NCBI GenBank assembly: GCA_025360015.1
Contig: JANYCZ010000055.1
Span: forward strand, 1 to 64,000
Reading direction: 5' to 3'
DNA from: Verrucomicrobiota bacterium
Lineage (GTDB): Bacteria; Verrucomicrobiota; Verrucomicrobiia; Verrucomicrobiales; Verrucomicrobiaceae
DNA length: 64,000 nt
Shown: positions 26,610 through 35,991 of the stretch, piece by piece
How the letters are laid out: each line of letters begins with the position of its first letter
How positions within the stretch are numbered: the stretch's first letter is position 1
Program-made: the position numbers and the translations under genes
Notes under the pieces: model-generated
Database searches by the model: none
Told to the model about the DNA's origin: nothing
Seen by the model: the letters and a program-made list of their open reading frames with translations, nothing else

Positions 26610-29600
26610 CTACTTCTTCTCCATCCTCACATAATCCAGCCCCACCATGTATCCCGGCGCTGCATCCGCATGCTTCCCGGTGATCGTGATCGTAAGCTGA
26701 TGCTCCCCGGCACTTAGCTCATGCGTGCCCCAGTCGAGTTCATCACTGTGAATCACTTTGGGGCCGTTGTAGCCGTCCCAAGCCGTGGCGACGGGTTTGT
26801 CGTCGAGGGCCGCATCAATGATGCCGTAGTCCCGGGCCATCGTAAGTGTGGCTTTGAGGTTATATTTGCCTTTCTCCGCCACGGGCAACGCCAGCGTGAG
26901 TTTCTGTCCAGGTTTGGCACCCGTCCACCAGAGCTGTGCGGCACCGCTCCACTCAGCACCGAAGCCGCCCATGCCTTGCGGCTTGGCGTTGCCACCAGTC
27001 TTCGACAGCACTTTGAGCCCCTCGCCTTCCAGCGCTCCGGGTATTGCAGTCCCGGCTTTAGCCGGTCCGGAAGCACCGCTTTGCAAATACTTCACCAAAT
27101 CTATGACCTGCTCCTTTTGCAGCGCATCAAACAACCCCTCAGGCATCGTGCTCAGCTTCGACACCTCACGCTTCGCGATGTCTGGCTGTGGCAGAGTAAA
27201 CTCGACGCCGCCCATCATCGCGATCTTCACCGCCGCAGGACTTTCCTCCTTGATGACGCCGCTCATCACGCGGCCGTCCTTCATGGTGAAGAGGTTGAGC
27301 TGGTAGGCCTTACCGATCACCGCATTCGGGTCCAGCACGTTTTCGAGCAGGTAGTTCAAATCAGCGCGATTGCTGCCCGTGATGTCAGGCCCCACGTTCT
27401 GGCCTTCGCCAAAGAGCTTGTGGCACTGCCCACAGGTCATGGTGAAAAGCATCTTGCCCTTCGCGAGATCTCCCTTGGCCAAAGCAGCGGGCGTGAGCAG
27501 TTCGCGGAATTTTTTCGTGCGCTCGCCGAGATCGGCCTTCGGCGCGTTGACATCGCCCCAGGCGGATTTGATGAGCGCATTGATCTCCTTGTCATCAAAA
27601 GCCGTGAGCTGGCGCACGAGGAAGGGTGAAAGCGCCGTGGCAGGCACGGTCTTGGCTTCGACGGCTTTCAGCAGCGCCTTGGAGCCTTCTTTCGTCGAGG
27701 CGAGGGTGTTGACCGCATCGGGCAGTTCATTGGCGGAAAGCTTCGGCAGCAGCGCCCCCAGCACCTTCGGAGTATCAGCGTCTTTGAGCGAAGCGAGCGC
27801 CTGAATGGCCTTGCGCCGCAGCGAGGTGGGAGTGTCTTGCGTGAGGATCTGCTGCAGGAGCTTCGCCGTGGCGGTGTCCTGGGACTGCAGCAACACGGAA
27901 AGCGCTTTCCCGCGCGTAGGTGTATCGAGCGTGGCGGAGCTGAGCTGGCTGCGGAATATTTGCAGCGCCTCTGCATCGCCAAACAACGCGCTAAGTTCCG
28001 TCACGAGCTGTTCCGTAGTCCCGGCTTTAGCCGGTCCGGCAGTTCCTGAACCATCAGCCTTGAGCTTCGCCGCCGTGGTCGCCCAATCCGGCGGCATGGT
28101 AAGTTTACCCGCGCCACGCGCGCTGCTCAGGATCATCGCCAGCGTGGCCTCGCGCTTGGCGACGTCGGGTTCCTTGGTGAGTTCCGAGAGCATCGACGCC
28201 CGCCCTGCATCATCCGACGACAGACGACGATAAACAAACTCCGTCACCTTCGGCAGCTTCGACACCCGCGCGAGTTCCAGCCCGACCTTCGGATCAACCC
28301 CGACAAGCGGCTCAATGCCATACCAGATCAGCAACGGAATCATCGGATCATCTTTGTCCTCGCCGTGCTTGAGGAGCGCGGTCGCGAGGTCTTTGCGTTT
28401 GTCGATGGGCAGACGCTGGAGTGCTGATGCGAGTTCACGGCGAACGATGGGCGAAGTAGCTTTGGCAGCGACTTCTGGGAAGTCCTCGGTCATCAGATCG
28501 CCAAAGCTTTGCTTTCCTAGATTCTCTTGGGTCAACTTGATCGCCCACGCCTGGACATTTGAGTCGGCATCTCCCAATAACTGATCAGCGTTGGCGTCGT
28601 ACCATTGGCCGATCTGTTGAAACATCCACATGACACGCAAGCGCTGCAACGTGTGCGCAGGATTGAGCATGGAATCCGACAACCCCTGCATTTGCGCATC
28701 GTACAAAAGGGTCTTGGTAGTGTCGGCCTGGTGATGCTCGGCCAGAACCCTCCTCGCCATCCGCGACGCCCACTCGTTCTCCGTCTGCACCGCGAGCTTC
28801 GCCAGCGCCTCATCACTCTCCTTCGCCAGATCCCCCTTCCACGGCTTCCAGCCGTCATAGCTCACGCGATAAATCCGCCCATTGCTCCGATCCCAGTTTT
28901 CCACGGCGTTGCTCCCCCGGTGGCAGATCTGTTCATCGCTCCAGTCGCTGACATAAAGCGCGCCATCAGGCCCCACCTTCTGCGTCACGGGGATGAAGTG
29001 CATGTCGTTGGCACGCATGAAGTCACTGCCGTGCTTACCCACATACGTGCTCGCATGCGGGTCCGTGTAGTTCGTCACCAGCCGATGCCCATGCAGATTG
29101 CCGAAGATGAGCTGATTCCGATACGTCGGCGGAAAGAGGCTGCTCTGATAAATGGCGAGGCCGCAGTGCGCGTGGCCACCACCGAGAGCGTTCGTATCGT
29201 TGTTCATGATGCCGGCACCTGTGGCTTTGTCGAAGGTGACATCAGGACGCGCGCTGCCCGCATAGTGCGCGTGGTCGGCAATGGTTTTGATGTCCTCATA
29301 CGTGTAAGGATTGAAGTGCTGCCCGGCCTGCCGCTGGTAACGCCCGCCAGGCACGATGTGGTAGAGATGTGGGATGACGCAGGCGGTGACGAAGAACTCG
29401 CCGTATTGGTCGTAATCAAGCCCCCAGGGATTGCTGGTACCCTCCGCGAAGATCTCAAACTCATGCCGCACGGGATGGTAGCGCCAGATGCCCGCATTGA
29501 TGGGCTTGCGCTGATCCTCCGGCGTGCCGGGCTTGCCAACCTTGCTGTGGGTGAAGACGCCGTGGCAGCCGTACAACCAGCCGTCCGGGCCCCAGATGAA

Positions 29601-31421
29601 GCTGTTCAGCGTCTCGTGGGTGTCCTGGCTGCCCCAGCCGTCGAGCAGGGCGTAGGCAGTGAAGTTCAGGCCGGGGACTTTCGCACGCGTATCAGAAAGA
29701 TCAGCCGGGTCAGGCTGATCGTTGTGATCTTTGTCCGGGATGAACATCAAATACGGGGCCGCTCCCACCCACACGCCGCCGAAACCCAGCTCGATGCCGC
29801 TCACGAGGTTCAGGCCTTCGCAAAAAATCTTCTTCGTCTCAAAGATACCGTCACCATCCTTGTCCTCCAGAATCTTGATGCGGTCCTGACCGGCACCCAC
29901 GTCGCGTGGTTTCGGATAGCTGTTTCCCTCCACCACCCAGATGCGCCCGCGTTCATCAAATGTGAAGGCAATGGGCTGCACAAGGTCCGGCTCTGCGGCA
30001 ATGAGCTCCGCTTTGAAGCCGCCGGGGAGTTGCAGGGCCTTCAGCGCCTCCTGCGGAGACAGGCCTTTGGCGTAATCCTTCTGCGGCATCAGCGCAGGCC
30101 CGTACATTTTCTTCGGCGTCAGGTCTGCCGTGGTTTCCTTGCGCTCCTGCGTGAGGATGAAGACACCGGCTTTATTGCCGACGACGATGTCGGGCAGCTT
30201 GTCGCCATTCACATCGCCCACCTGCACATCCACACCGACGCCGCTTTCGGCATCGACCAGATGCGGGACAAAATCCACGCCGCCTTTGCCATCGCGTTTG
30301 GTTTGAGACCAGTAGATGACGCGCGCGCCGCGCTCGTCGGGATCGTGGCCGTTGTGCGCCCAGTAGCGCTTGCCGGTGACGATGTCTTTGATGCCATCCC
30401 CATCCATGTCCGCAAGATACGCCGCATGCGGCTGGGAGAAGACGATGCCGTAGTCGTTGTCCTGCGGCTGCTCGCTGGCCAGCATGATGCGCTGCCACGT
30501 CGGCCCGGCATTCGGTGGCTCCGCTGCTGGCGAAGCCGGAAAGCCGGAAACCTGAGGGTTGGCACCTGTGACGACGGTGATTCCCTTATAGCTGTTGTTT
30601 CCGCTGAGCTGAATCACCGGCGAGTGGTTCAAATACACCGCCACGCCATAACGATGAGCCTGCAAGCTCGTGAAGACGTCATTGCGTCCGTCGCCATCGA
30701 AGTCATACGCGAACATCTGAGCGCCGCCGCCAATACCCGCCGCGAAGCTGTGCTGCTCCCAAGGCCCCGCCTTGATCTGCCCTTTCTCAAACGGACAGCG
30801 CCACCAATGGCGCGCCTCCAGCAAGTCCATATGCCCGTCTCCATCCACATCCCCGACGCCGAGGCCGTGGGTGAACTTGGCCACCTTCAAATCCTCCGTC
30901 ACCGCCACGAAGGGCCATTTCTCGGCCGGCTTTTCCCAGTTCGGCGCGAACCAGCCGAATTTTCCCCCGGTGCTGCACACGATCTCCGGTTTGCCATCGC
31001 CGGTGATGTCGGTGAAAACGGGCGATTCGTTGTCCACCATATCGGCGACGATGAGCATGGGCCAGGGCTTGTCGTCATGCGTGCCGGGATTCAGGTAGAG
31101 CCGCGCCTCTTTGCCAGGGAATCCAAGAATGAGGATATCGTTCTTCTGGTCCGCGTTGAAGTCCTGGACGTAGGCAAAGAAGTTGTCCGAATAGCCATTG
31201 ATGCTGAAAATCTTCGGCTCGTAGTAGGCGTGCTTCTTCTCAAACGCCGGCCCCTCCCACCAGAAGGGTCCGGCCACGACGTCTGGCTTGCCATCGCCAT
31301 TGATGTCGCCAATCGCCGCGCCTTCGGAGTAAAAGTCGCCGTGCAGTTGCTGCCGCTTCCAGGTGATCTGGGTCTCCGCATGGAGCTGGGTGGCGAGGAG
31401 TAGGAAAAGCAGGCGTTTCAT
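26610..31421 (-). CDS. PVC-type membrane-bound dehydrogenase with VCBS repeats and cytochrome c motif
   Basis: 1603 residues from the ATG at 31421 (signal peptide MKRLLFLLLATQLHA). Order: FG-GAP/VCBS propeller repeats (about 25-430; many D-x-D-G-D loops such as DINGDGKPDVV and DVNGDKLPDIV), a PQQ-dehydrogenase-like propeller of the PVC family (FKAELIAAEPDLVQPIAFTF from about 475), HEAT-like helices (about 900-1290), one c-type heme site C1330-GQ-C1333-H1334, and a C-terminal beta domain that may bind carbohydrate (DGYNGPKVIHSDELDWGTHE). The family is large in Verrucomicrobiota and Planctomycetota and is thought to oxidise sugars outside the cytoplasm. Two identical 23-bp palindromic elements are embedded in frame. 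Confidence 0.88.
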   Translation of the reverse strand: MKRLLFLLLATQLHAETQITWKRQQLHGDFYSEGAAIGDINGDGKPDVVAGPFWWEGPAFEKKHAYYEPKIFSINGYSDNFFAYVQDFNADQKNDILILGFPGKEARLYLNPGTHDDKPWPMLIVADMVDNESPVFTDITGDGKPEIVCSTGGKFGWFAPNWEKPAEKWPFVAVTEDLKVAKFTHGLGVGDVDGDGHMDLLEARHWWRCPFEKGQIKAGPWEQHSFAAGIGGGAQMFAYDFDGDGRNDVFTSLQAHRYGVAVYLNHSPVIQLSGNNSYKGITVVTGANPQVSGFPASPAAEPPNAGPTWQRIMLASEQPQDNDYGIVFSQPHAAYLADMDGDGIKDIVTGKRYWAHNGHDPDERGARVIYWSQTKRDGKGGVDFVPHLVDAESGVGVDVQVGDVNGDKLPDIVVGNKAGVFILTQERKETTADLTPKKMYGPALMPQKDYAKGLSPQEALKALQLPGGFKAELIAAEPDLVQPIAFTFDERGRIWVVEGNSYPKPRDVGAGQDRIKILEDKDGDGIFETKKIFCEGLNLVSGIELGFGGVWVGAAPYLMFIPDKDHNDQPDPADLSDTRAKVPGLNFTAYALLDGWGSQDTHETLNSFIWGPDGWLYGCHGVFTHSKVGKPGTPEDQRKPINAGIWRYHPVRHEFEIFAEGTSNPWGLDYDQYGEFFVTACVIPHLYHIVPGGRYQRQAGQHFNPYTYEDIKTIADHAHYAGSARPDVTFDKATGAGIMNNDTNALGGGHAHCGLAIYQSSLFPPTYRNQLIFGNLHGHRLVTNYTDPHASTYVGKHGSDFMRANDMHFIPVTQKVGPDGALYVSDWSDEQICHRGSNAVENWDRSNGRIYRVSYDGWKPWKGDLAKESDEALAKLAVQTENEWASRMARRVLAEHHQADTTKTLLYDAQMQGLSDSMLNPAHTLQRLRVMWMFQQIGQWYDANADQLLGDADSNVQAWAIKLTQENLGKQSFGDLMTEDFPEVAAKATSPIVRRELASALQRLPIDKRKDLATALLKHGEDKDDPMIPLLIWYGIEPLVGVDPKVGLELARVSKLPKVTEFVYRRLSSDDAGRASMLSELTKEPDVAKREATLAMILSSARGAGKLTMPPDWATTAAKLKADGSGTAGPAKAGTTEQLVTELSALFGDAEALQIFRSQLSSATLDTPTRGKALSVLLQSQDTATAKLLQQILTQDTPTSLRRKAIQALASLKDADTPKVLGALLPKLSANELPDAVNTLASTKEGSKALLKAVEAKTVPATALSPFLVRQLTAFDDKEINALIKSAWGDVNAPKADLGERTKKFRELLTPAALAKGDLAKGKMLFTMTCGQCHKLFGEGQNVGPDITGSNRADLNYLLENVLDPNAVIGKAYQLNLFTMKDGRVMSGVIKEESPAAVKIAMMGGVEFTLPQPDIAKREVSKLSTMPEGLFDALQKEQVIDLVKYLQSGASGPAKAGTAIPGALEGEGLKVLSKTGGNAKPQGMGGFGAEWSGAAQLWWTGAKPGQKLTLALPVAEKGKYNLKATLTMARDYGIIDAALDDKPVATAWDGYNGPKVIHSDELDWGTHELSAGEHQLTITITGKHADAAPGYMVGLDYVRMEKK
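27048..27070. repeat. in-frame palindromic element, copy A
   Basis: 23 bp with the palindromic core CCGGCTTTAGCCGG, identical to copy B almost 1 kb away in the same gene. On the coding strand both give GPAKAGT. A related AAGGCTAAAGCCTT lies inside the insertion at the left window edge. Confidence 0.65.
28017..28039. repeat. in-frame palindromic element, copy B
   Basis: Exact second copy of the 23-bp element with core CCGGCTTTAGCCGG, again read as GPAKAGT, in the linker of a helical region of the PVC dehydrogenase. Surrounding codons differ from those around copy A, so this is not a protein-level duplication. Confidence 0.65.
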
Positions 31422-31507
31422 GGTGGGAGAACACAAACGCTATCAGAAACCGGAGCCAGCGGACAAGTTTTATGAGCAATCGGCCATACCGTTGTTTATC
31501 CTGCCCC

Positions 31508-31891
31508 ATGCCGCCCGTCGTCATCCTCAGTGAAGAACCCATCCAAATCGCCCAAACCGTGTTCAAAGCCGGTGAAGGTGCCGAGGCGCAGTTTTTCGGC
31601 GTGGTGCGCGGCATGGAAGACGACAAGATCATCTCGGGCATCGACTACAGCGCTTACCTGCCGATGGCCGAAAAAACGCTGCACGACCTCGTGGCACGCG
31701 GCCAGCGCGAGCACGGCCCGCACCGCGTTTTCATCCAGCATCGCCTCGGGTTCGTGGCCGCAGAGCAGCCCAGCATCGTCATCCGCGTGCGCACCAAACA
31801 CAGCGCTGCGTCCTTCGAGCTCTGCCACTGGTACTTAAAGGAAATCAAGACCCGAGTGCCTATTTGGAAAAAGCCTGTCTTTGCGGTGTGA
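31508..31891 (+). CDS. moaE: molybdopterin synthase catalytic subunit
   Basis: 127 residues from the ATG at 31508; the reading from 31472 adds a non-conserved stretch. MoaE signatures: GAEAQFFGVVRG, ISGIDYSAYLPMAEK, HRVFIQHRLGFVAAEQPSIVIRV and the catalytic KTRVPIWKK near the C-terminus. With MoaD it inserts sulfur to make molybdopterin. No other moa gene is in the window, so the pathway must be completed elsewhere. Confidence 0.92.
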   Translation: MPPVVILSEEPIQIAQTVFKAGEGAEAQFFGVVRGMEDDKIISGIDYSAYLPMAEKTLHDLVARGQREHGPHRVFIQHRLGFVAAEQPSIVIRVRTKHSAASFELCHWYLKEIKTRVPIWKKPVFAV

Positions 31892-31892
31892 A

Positions 31893-32204
31893 TCACAGAC
31901 CTCTTAGCCGGAGCCGAAGCTGTTCAGGGTCTTGCCGCGTGTCAATCAATACATGAATCATGATGCGCCGGGCTTCCTCAACATAGAAAATGCCAAATCG
32001 CTTTCCAGGCCCCGTCAGCAGCCTGCGGATGCGCTGTGTTCCATGCACTCTCGTCCCTAACGCGGGATATTCTGCCAGCAGGCTCAAGACACGCCTCAGC
32101 GGCTCCCATAGCACATTTACGGCGAGATCGTGGTCACCCACTTGTTCATAAAGTCGGAGCAAATCCGCCTCCGCTCCTGCAGTCCAGACAATGTCATGCG
32201 CCAC
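31893..32204 (-). CDS. RelE/ParE-family toxin
   Basis: 103 residues with the ParE-like order DIVWTAGAEADLLRLYEQ, RVHGTQRIRRLLTGPGKRFGIFY, EEARRIMIHVLIDTRQDPEQL. Its start overlaps the upstream antitoxin by 11 bases. Its stop is two bases from the convergent moaE stop. It is only distantly similar to the other toxin in this window. Confidence 0.82.
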   Translation of the reverse strand: MAHDIVWTAGAEADLLRLYEQVGDHDLAVNVLWEPLRRVLSLLAEYPALGTRVHGTQRIRRLLTGPGKRFGIFYVEEARRIMIHVLIDTRQDPEQLRLRLRGL

Positions 32205-32421
32205 GGCTTACGAAGACACGGGATTGCACTTCTTCCCAAGTCGAAACAGCCTGTGAATTTGCCGCGTGAGCAGCAAGACGCTGGTCTAGTAGCTCCATAA
32301 TAGCGGCATCGACCACCACTTCACCCTCCTCAGCATCGGCTGAGTTCAAAAGCTCCTCAGCCAGTTGCCGTTTGTCACCGGAACTGAGCTGCCGAACGAA
32401 GGGCAACGTTTCAAGAATCAT
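32194..32421 (-). CDS. antitoxin of the addiction-module family
   Basis: 75 residues, acidic, with the pattern of small addiction-module antitoxins that pair with ParE-like toxins: LSSGDKRQLAEELLNS, then EEGEVVVDAAIMELLDQRLA, and a tail STWEEVQSRVF. The 11-base overlap with the toxin gene fixes the pair. No DNA-binding domain is obvious. Confidence 0.75.
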   Translation of the reverse strand: MILETLPFVRQLSSGDKRQLAEELLNSADAEEGEVVVDAAIMELLDQRLAAHAANSQAVSTWEEVQSRVFVSRGA

Positions 32422-32519
32422 GCCACGAGCTTACCTCTCCCGGCATCACCTGACAACGTGCAAAAATGCTCCTTTCCCTCGTTGCCCCAACTCGTATCCC
32501 TTTCAAATTCCCTCACCCC

Positions 32520-34160
32520 ATGCCCACGCCCCCCTTTCATTATCAGGAACTCTTCGAACTCGGCGCCGATGACACCGAATACCGTCTGCTGACCAAGGAA
32601 CACGTCTCCGTGCAGAAATTTGGTGAGAAGGAAGTGCTCGTGGTGGATCCCGCAGCTCTGACCCTGCTGGCCAATCAGGCGTTTCACGACATCAATTTCT
32701 TCCTGCGGCCCAAGCACCTCAAGCAGGTGGCGGCCATTCTCGACGATCCCGAGGCGAGCGAGAATGACCGCATGGTGGCGCTGACGCTGCTCAAAAATGC
32801 CGACGTGGCGTCCGCCGGACTGCTGCCCTTCTGCCAGGACACCGGCACCGCCATCATCATGGGCAAAAAGGGCCAGCAGGTGTGGACCGGTGGTGGCGAT
32901 GAAGCCGCTCTCTCCAAAGGCGTCTATCTCGCCTACACGGAGAACAACCTGCGCTACTCGCAAAACGCGGCGCTGAACATGTTCGACGAAAAGAACACCG
33001 GCACCAACCTCCCCGCGCAGCTCGACATCTACGCCACCGATGGCGATACGTACAAATTCCTCTTCATTGCCAAAGGCGGCGGCTCGGCGAACAAAGCCTA
33101 CCTGTATCAGGAAACCCGCGCCGTGCTGAATCCGAAGAGCATCGTCAAGTTCCTCAGCGACAAGATGGTCTCCCTCGGCACTGCCGCGTGCCCGCCCTAC
33201 CACCTGACCTTCGTCATCGGCGGCACGTCCGCCGAGGCGACGATGAAGCACGTCAAACTGGCCTCCACGAAGTATTACGACCACCTTCCCACCACCGGCA
33301 ACGAGCATGGTCGCGCCTTTCGCGATGTCGAACTCGAAGCACAGATGCTCCAAGCCGCACGCGAGTGCGGCATTGGCGCGCAGTTTGGCGGCAAATACTT
33401 CGCGCTGGATGTGCGGATCGTCCGCCTGCCGCGCCACGGCGCTTCACTTCCCATCGGCATCGGAGTCTCCTGTTCCGCGGACCGTCAGGCTAAAGGTAAA
33501 ATCACGCGGGATGGGGTGTTCATCGAGCAGCTCGAAACGAATCCTCTGCCCTACATTCCCGAAGAACTGCGCCACCGCAAAGACACCAATGCCGTGCGCA
33601 TCGACACCAACCGCCCGATGGCCGAGATTCGCGCCGAATTGAGCAAGTACCCCACCACGACCCGCCTGCTCATCAATGGCCCCATTATCGTCGCCCGCGA
33701 CATCGCCCATGCGAAGCTGAAGGAGCTGCTGGATGCCGGCAAGCCGTTGCCCGACTACTTCAAGAACCACCCCGTTTACTACGCCGGCCCGGCCAAGACA
33801 CCCGTGGGCATGCCCAGCGGCAGCTTCGGCCCCACCACCGCAGGGCGCATGGACAGCTACGTCGATCTCTTCCAGAGCCACGGCGGCAGCATGGTCATGA
33901 TCGCCAAAGGCAACCGCGGCCAGCAGGTCACCGACGCCTGCAAAAAGCACGGCGGATTCTACCTCGGCAGCATCGGCGGCCCGGCGGCCATCCTGGCCAA
34001 GGAAAACATCAAGAAGGTCGAAGTCGTCGAGTTCGCCGAACTCGGTATGGAAGCCATCTGGAAGATCGAAGTCGAAGACTTCCCCGCCTTCATCCTCATC
34101 GATGACAAAGGAAACGACTTCTTCCAGACTGTGGGTCCGGGGTGCTCGGTGAAGCATTGA
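32520..34160 (+). CDS. class I fumarate hydratase (iron-sulfur type)
   Basis: 546 residues from the ATG at 32520, the length of single-chain FumA/FumB-type enzymes with alpha and beta parts fused. C105 in [10 protein letters not shown] is the first expected [4Fe-4S] ligand; [19 protein letters not shown] and the C-terminal [20 protein letters not shown] and [23 protein letters not shown] are family landmarks. It interconverts fumarate and malate in the TCA cycle and is oxygen-sensitive. It is transcribed alone. Confidence 0.93.
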   Translation: MPTPPFHYQELFELGADDTEYRLLTKEHVSVQKFGEKEVLVVDPAALTLLANQAFHDINFFLRPKHLKQVAAILDDPEASENDRMVALTLLKNADVASAGLLPFCQDTGTAIIMGKKGQQVWTGGGDEAALSKGVYLAYTENNLRYSQNAALNMFDEKNTGTNLPAQLDIYATDGDTYKFLFIAKGGGSANKAYLYQETRAVLNPKSIVKFLSDKMVSLGTAACPPYHLTFVIGGTSAEATMKHVKLASTKYYDHLPTTGNEHGRAFRDVELEAQMLQAARECGIGAQFGGKYFALDVRIVRLPRHGASLPIGIGVSCSADRQAKGKITRDGVFIEQLETNPLPYIPEELRHRKDTNAVRIDTNRPMAEIRAELSKYPTTTRLLINGPIIVARDIAHAKLKELLDAGKPLPDYFKNHPVYYAGPAKTPVGMPSGSFGPTTAGRMDSYVDLFQSHGGSMVMIAKGNRGQQVTDACKKHGGFYLGSIGGPAAILAKENIKKVEVVEFAELGMEAIWKIEVEDFPAFILIDDKGNDFFQTVGPGCSVKH

Positions 34161-34271
34161 GATTCGCAACCTCTGGCCGCTTAATTGCCAGGATATGGAG
34201 AGCCTTGCTGCTGAGCACTGAGGCCCACGATAATACTTGCCGCGCCAGCCAGACCACAGGATAAATACTGC

Positions 34272-34508
34272 ATGGCACTGGGAACCAAAAATCGACTGCA
34301 CGAGACGGGCTTGGCCTGCAAAACGTACCTGCGTGAACAGCACGGCGACAAGCTGGATCTGGTCACGGAATTCATCGCCGAGATCGAAGGCACGGGCTCG
34401 AAGCAGGATCTGACGGCCTGGAATCAGTTCAGCGATCTGCGGCGCAATCAGGCGGAGATGCTGCAGCGCGCGGAGGCTGCATTTCAGACCTGGCTGACGG
34501 GCGGTTGA
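34272..34508 (+). CDS. small protein of unknown function
   Basis: 78 residues, helical and charged (KTYLREQHGDKLDLVTEFIA, QFSDLRRNQAEMLQRAEAAF), no recognised family. The ATG follows an A/T-rich GGATAAATACTG that could be a -10 region. Its last 25 bases overlap the 3' end of the convergent membrane-protein gene. Codon pattern matches the neighbours, so I keep it as a gene with moderate confidence. Confidence 0.6.
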   Translation: MALGTKNRLHETGLACKTYLREQHGDKLDLVTEFIAEIEGTGSKQDLTAWNQFSDLRRNQAEMLQRAEAAFQTWLTGG

Positions 34509-34921
34509 TCTGCTGCATCACTCTTCTTCACGAAGCAGCGCACCAGCCAGATCAACATTAGCGTGGTGAGCGCACCCGTCGCATCGGCGACGAGATCGCG
34601 CATGGTTTCGGGGATGCTGTGCTGGATGTGGGTGCCATAGACCACATCGGAATACAATTCAGCGAACTCCCAGAACAAGCCCACCGTGCAGGCGAGTGCA
34701 AAGGTGAAGAGGTAGCGGGCGAAGACAGTGAGCCGGCCAAACCAATGCGCGAAGCAGTCGAGCGCATGCCAGAGAAAAAACGCGATGGCGACTCCGCCGC
34801 TGTAATGCATGAGGAAATCAAGCTGCTGCCGGTAGGGGGTGTGCACCAGCCACTCATGAAAGACCAGCACCGCTACCGGTGCCCAGCCGACGCGCGGGAG
34901 CAGGCGGAGCAGCGGCCTCAT
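34484..34921 (-). CDS. VanZ/DUF2238-like small membrane protein
   Basis: 145 residues with four hydrophobic helices. HYSGGVAIAFFLWHALDC and FALACTVGLFWEFAELYSDVVYGTHIQHS followed by MRDLVADATGAL resemble the small VanZ-like and DUF2238 membrane proteins, which keep an E-x-x-E helix and a D-x-x-x-D-x-x-G helix. The biochemical role is unknown. Four-base overlap with the upstream exonuclease-fold gene. Confidence 0.7.
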   Translation of the reverse strand: MRPLLRLLPRVGWAPVAVLVFHEWLVHTPYRQQLDFLMHYSGGVAIAFFLWHALDCFAHWFGRLTVFARYLFTFALACTVGLFWEFAELYSDVVYGTHIQHSIPETMRDLVADATGALTTLMLIWLVRCFVKKSDAADQPPVSQV

Positions 34922-35469
34922 ACCGCCTTCCAGTCCACCTTGGCGATCTGCTCGCGACCATTGCGGTCATGGTACTTCACGTGGCCGTGCTCCATGCCGT
35001 ACTCGTGCACGCACTTGGTCACTTTCACGTCATAGCAGCAGTATTCGGCGATCTTGGCCACTTCTCCCTGCTGCCACCATTTCAGTGCGTCGAGGCCGTC
35101 GGCGGTCTTGCCCATGCCGAGCGTGGCTGCGGCCACGGCGTCAAGCTTGATGCGGTGGCCGAGGACCTTTTCCAAATCGATGAGCAGGTCGCGGCTGTGC
35201 GGCAGATCGGCGGAATCAAAGAGCAAATCGTGGCCTTTGAGCACTTCGTAGTCGAAGCCGATGTGATTGAAGCCGACGACGAGATCGGCGTTCTTGAGCT
35301 GCTTGATCAGCGCAGGCGCTTCTTCCTGCGTGTAAATGCTGTACTCGTTGTATTTGGTGCTGAAGGTGCACGCGACGGAGATGCCCATCTTGTGCTTGTT
35401 ACCCCAGCCGCCGACGTCGTTCGCGGTGCGACGTGTTTCGAGGTCGAAATAAACAATGTCTCCAGCCAT
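34918..35469 (-). CDS. RNase H-fold (DEDD-type) exonuclease domain protein
   Basis: 183 residues. Exonuclease motifs in order: DLETRR (VYFDLETRR, motif I), GFNHIGFDYEVLKG (motif II), and a motif III-like EYCCYDVKVTKCVHEYG with the final aspartate. The protein is a stand-alone domain similar to the nuclease part found next to DEAD-type helicases (YprB-like). RNA or DNA 3' processing is likely; the substrate is unknown. It lies 24 bases after infA and overlaps the next gene. Confidence 0.78.
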   Translation of the reverse strand: MAGDIVYFDLETRRTANDVGGWGNKHKMGISVACTFSTKYNEYSIYTQEEAPALIKQLKNADLVVGFNHIGFDYEVLKGHDLLFDSADLPHSRDLLIDLEKVLGHRIKLDAVAAATLGMGKTADGLDALKWWQQGEVAKIAEYCCYDVKVTKCVHEYGMEHGHVKYHDRNGREQIAKVDWKAV

Positions 35470-35493
35470 GAGATCGCGAAGGCCTGCGTCAGC

Positions 35494-35844
35494 TTAGCCG
35501 ATGCGATAAACGATGCGCGCCTTGTCCATGTCGTAGGGCGACATTTCGATCTTCACCGCATCGCCGATGACGAGACGGATGAATTTCTTGCGCATCTTGC
35601 CGGAGATATGGGCGAGCACTTCGTGCCCGCTGCTGTTGCGCAGCTTCACACGGAACATGGTACCGGCGAGCACTGCGGCGATGGTGCCTTCGAGTTCGAT
35701 GGCTTCTTCCTTCTGCTTGCCAGCGTCCACCGGCTCCGGCGGACGTGGTGGTGGTACAAAGCGTGGGGGACCGTTGCGACGGGGTGGGCCGCTGCGGCGG
35801 GCTGGGCCGCCGCGTGAGGGGCCGCGATTGGGGGGACGTGACAT
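35494..35844 (-). CDS. infA: translation initiation factor IF-1 with N-terminal extension
   Basis: 116 residues from the ATG at 35844. The C-terminal 70 residues are a normal IF-1 OB fold ([61 protein letters not shown]). The first 45 residues are Pro/Arg/Gly-rich ([20 protein letters not shown]) and not part of the usual factor. IF-1 binds the ribosomal A site during initiation. The basic tail could add RNA contacts. A shorter internal start is not evident. Confidence 0.9.
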   Translation of the reverse strand: MSRPPNRGPSRGGPARRSGPPRRNGPPRFVPPPRPPEPVDAGKQKEEAIELEGTIAAVLAGTMFRVKLRNSSGHEVLAHISGKMRKKFIRLVIGDAVKIEMSPYDMDKARIVYRIG

Positions 35845-35991
35845 GCGTAAAAAAGTAGGGTTTGAGGATGCTCCCACACGCGGGAATTACAAGGGTAATT
35901 TTGTGCCGTGACTGGCGGGGAAGCCCGCGCTGTCAATTCCGATAGACAAAAATCTCGCCGCCATGCGTCCTGTCCATGAAACTAACCCCTC

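Noticed and set aside
28605-31403. Plus-strand open frame of 932 codons
   Set aside because: It is antisense to the PVC dehydrogenase. High GC at third positions keeps the complementary frame open; the translation has no domain while the opposite strand has VCBS loops.
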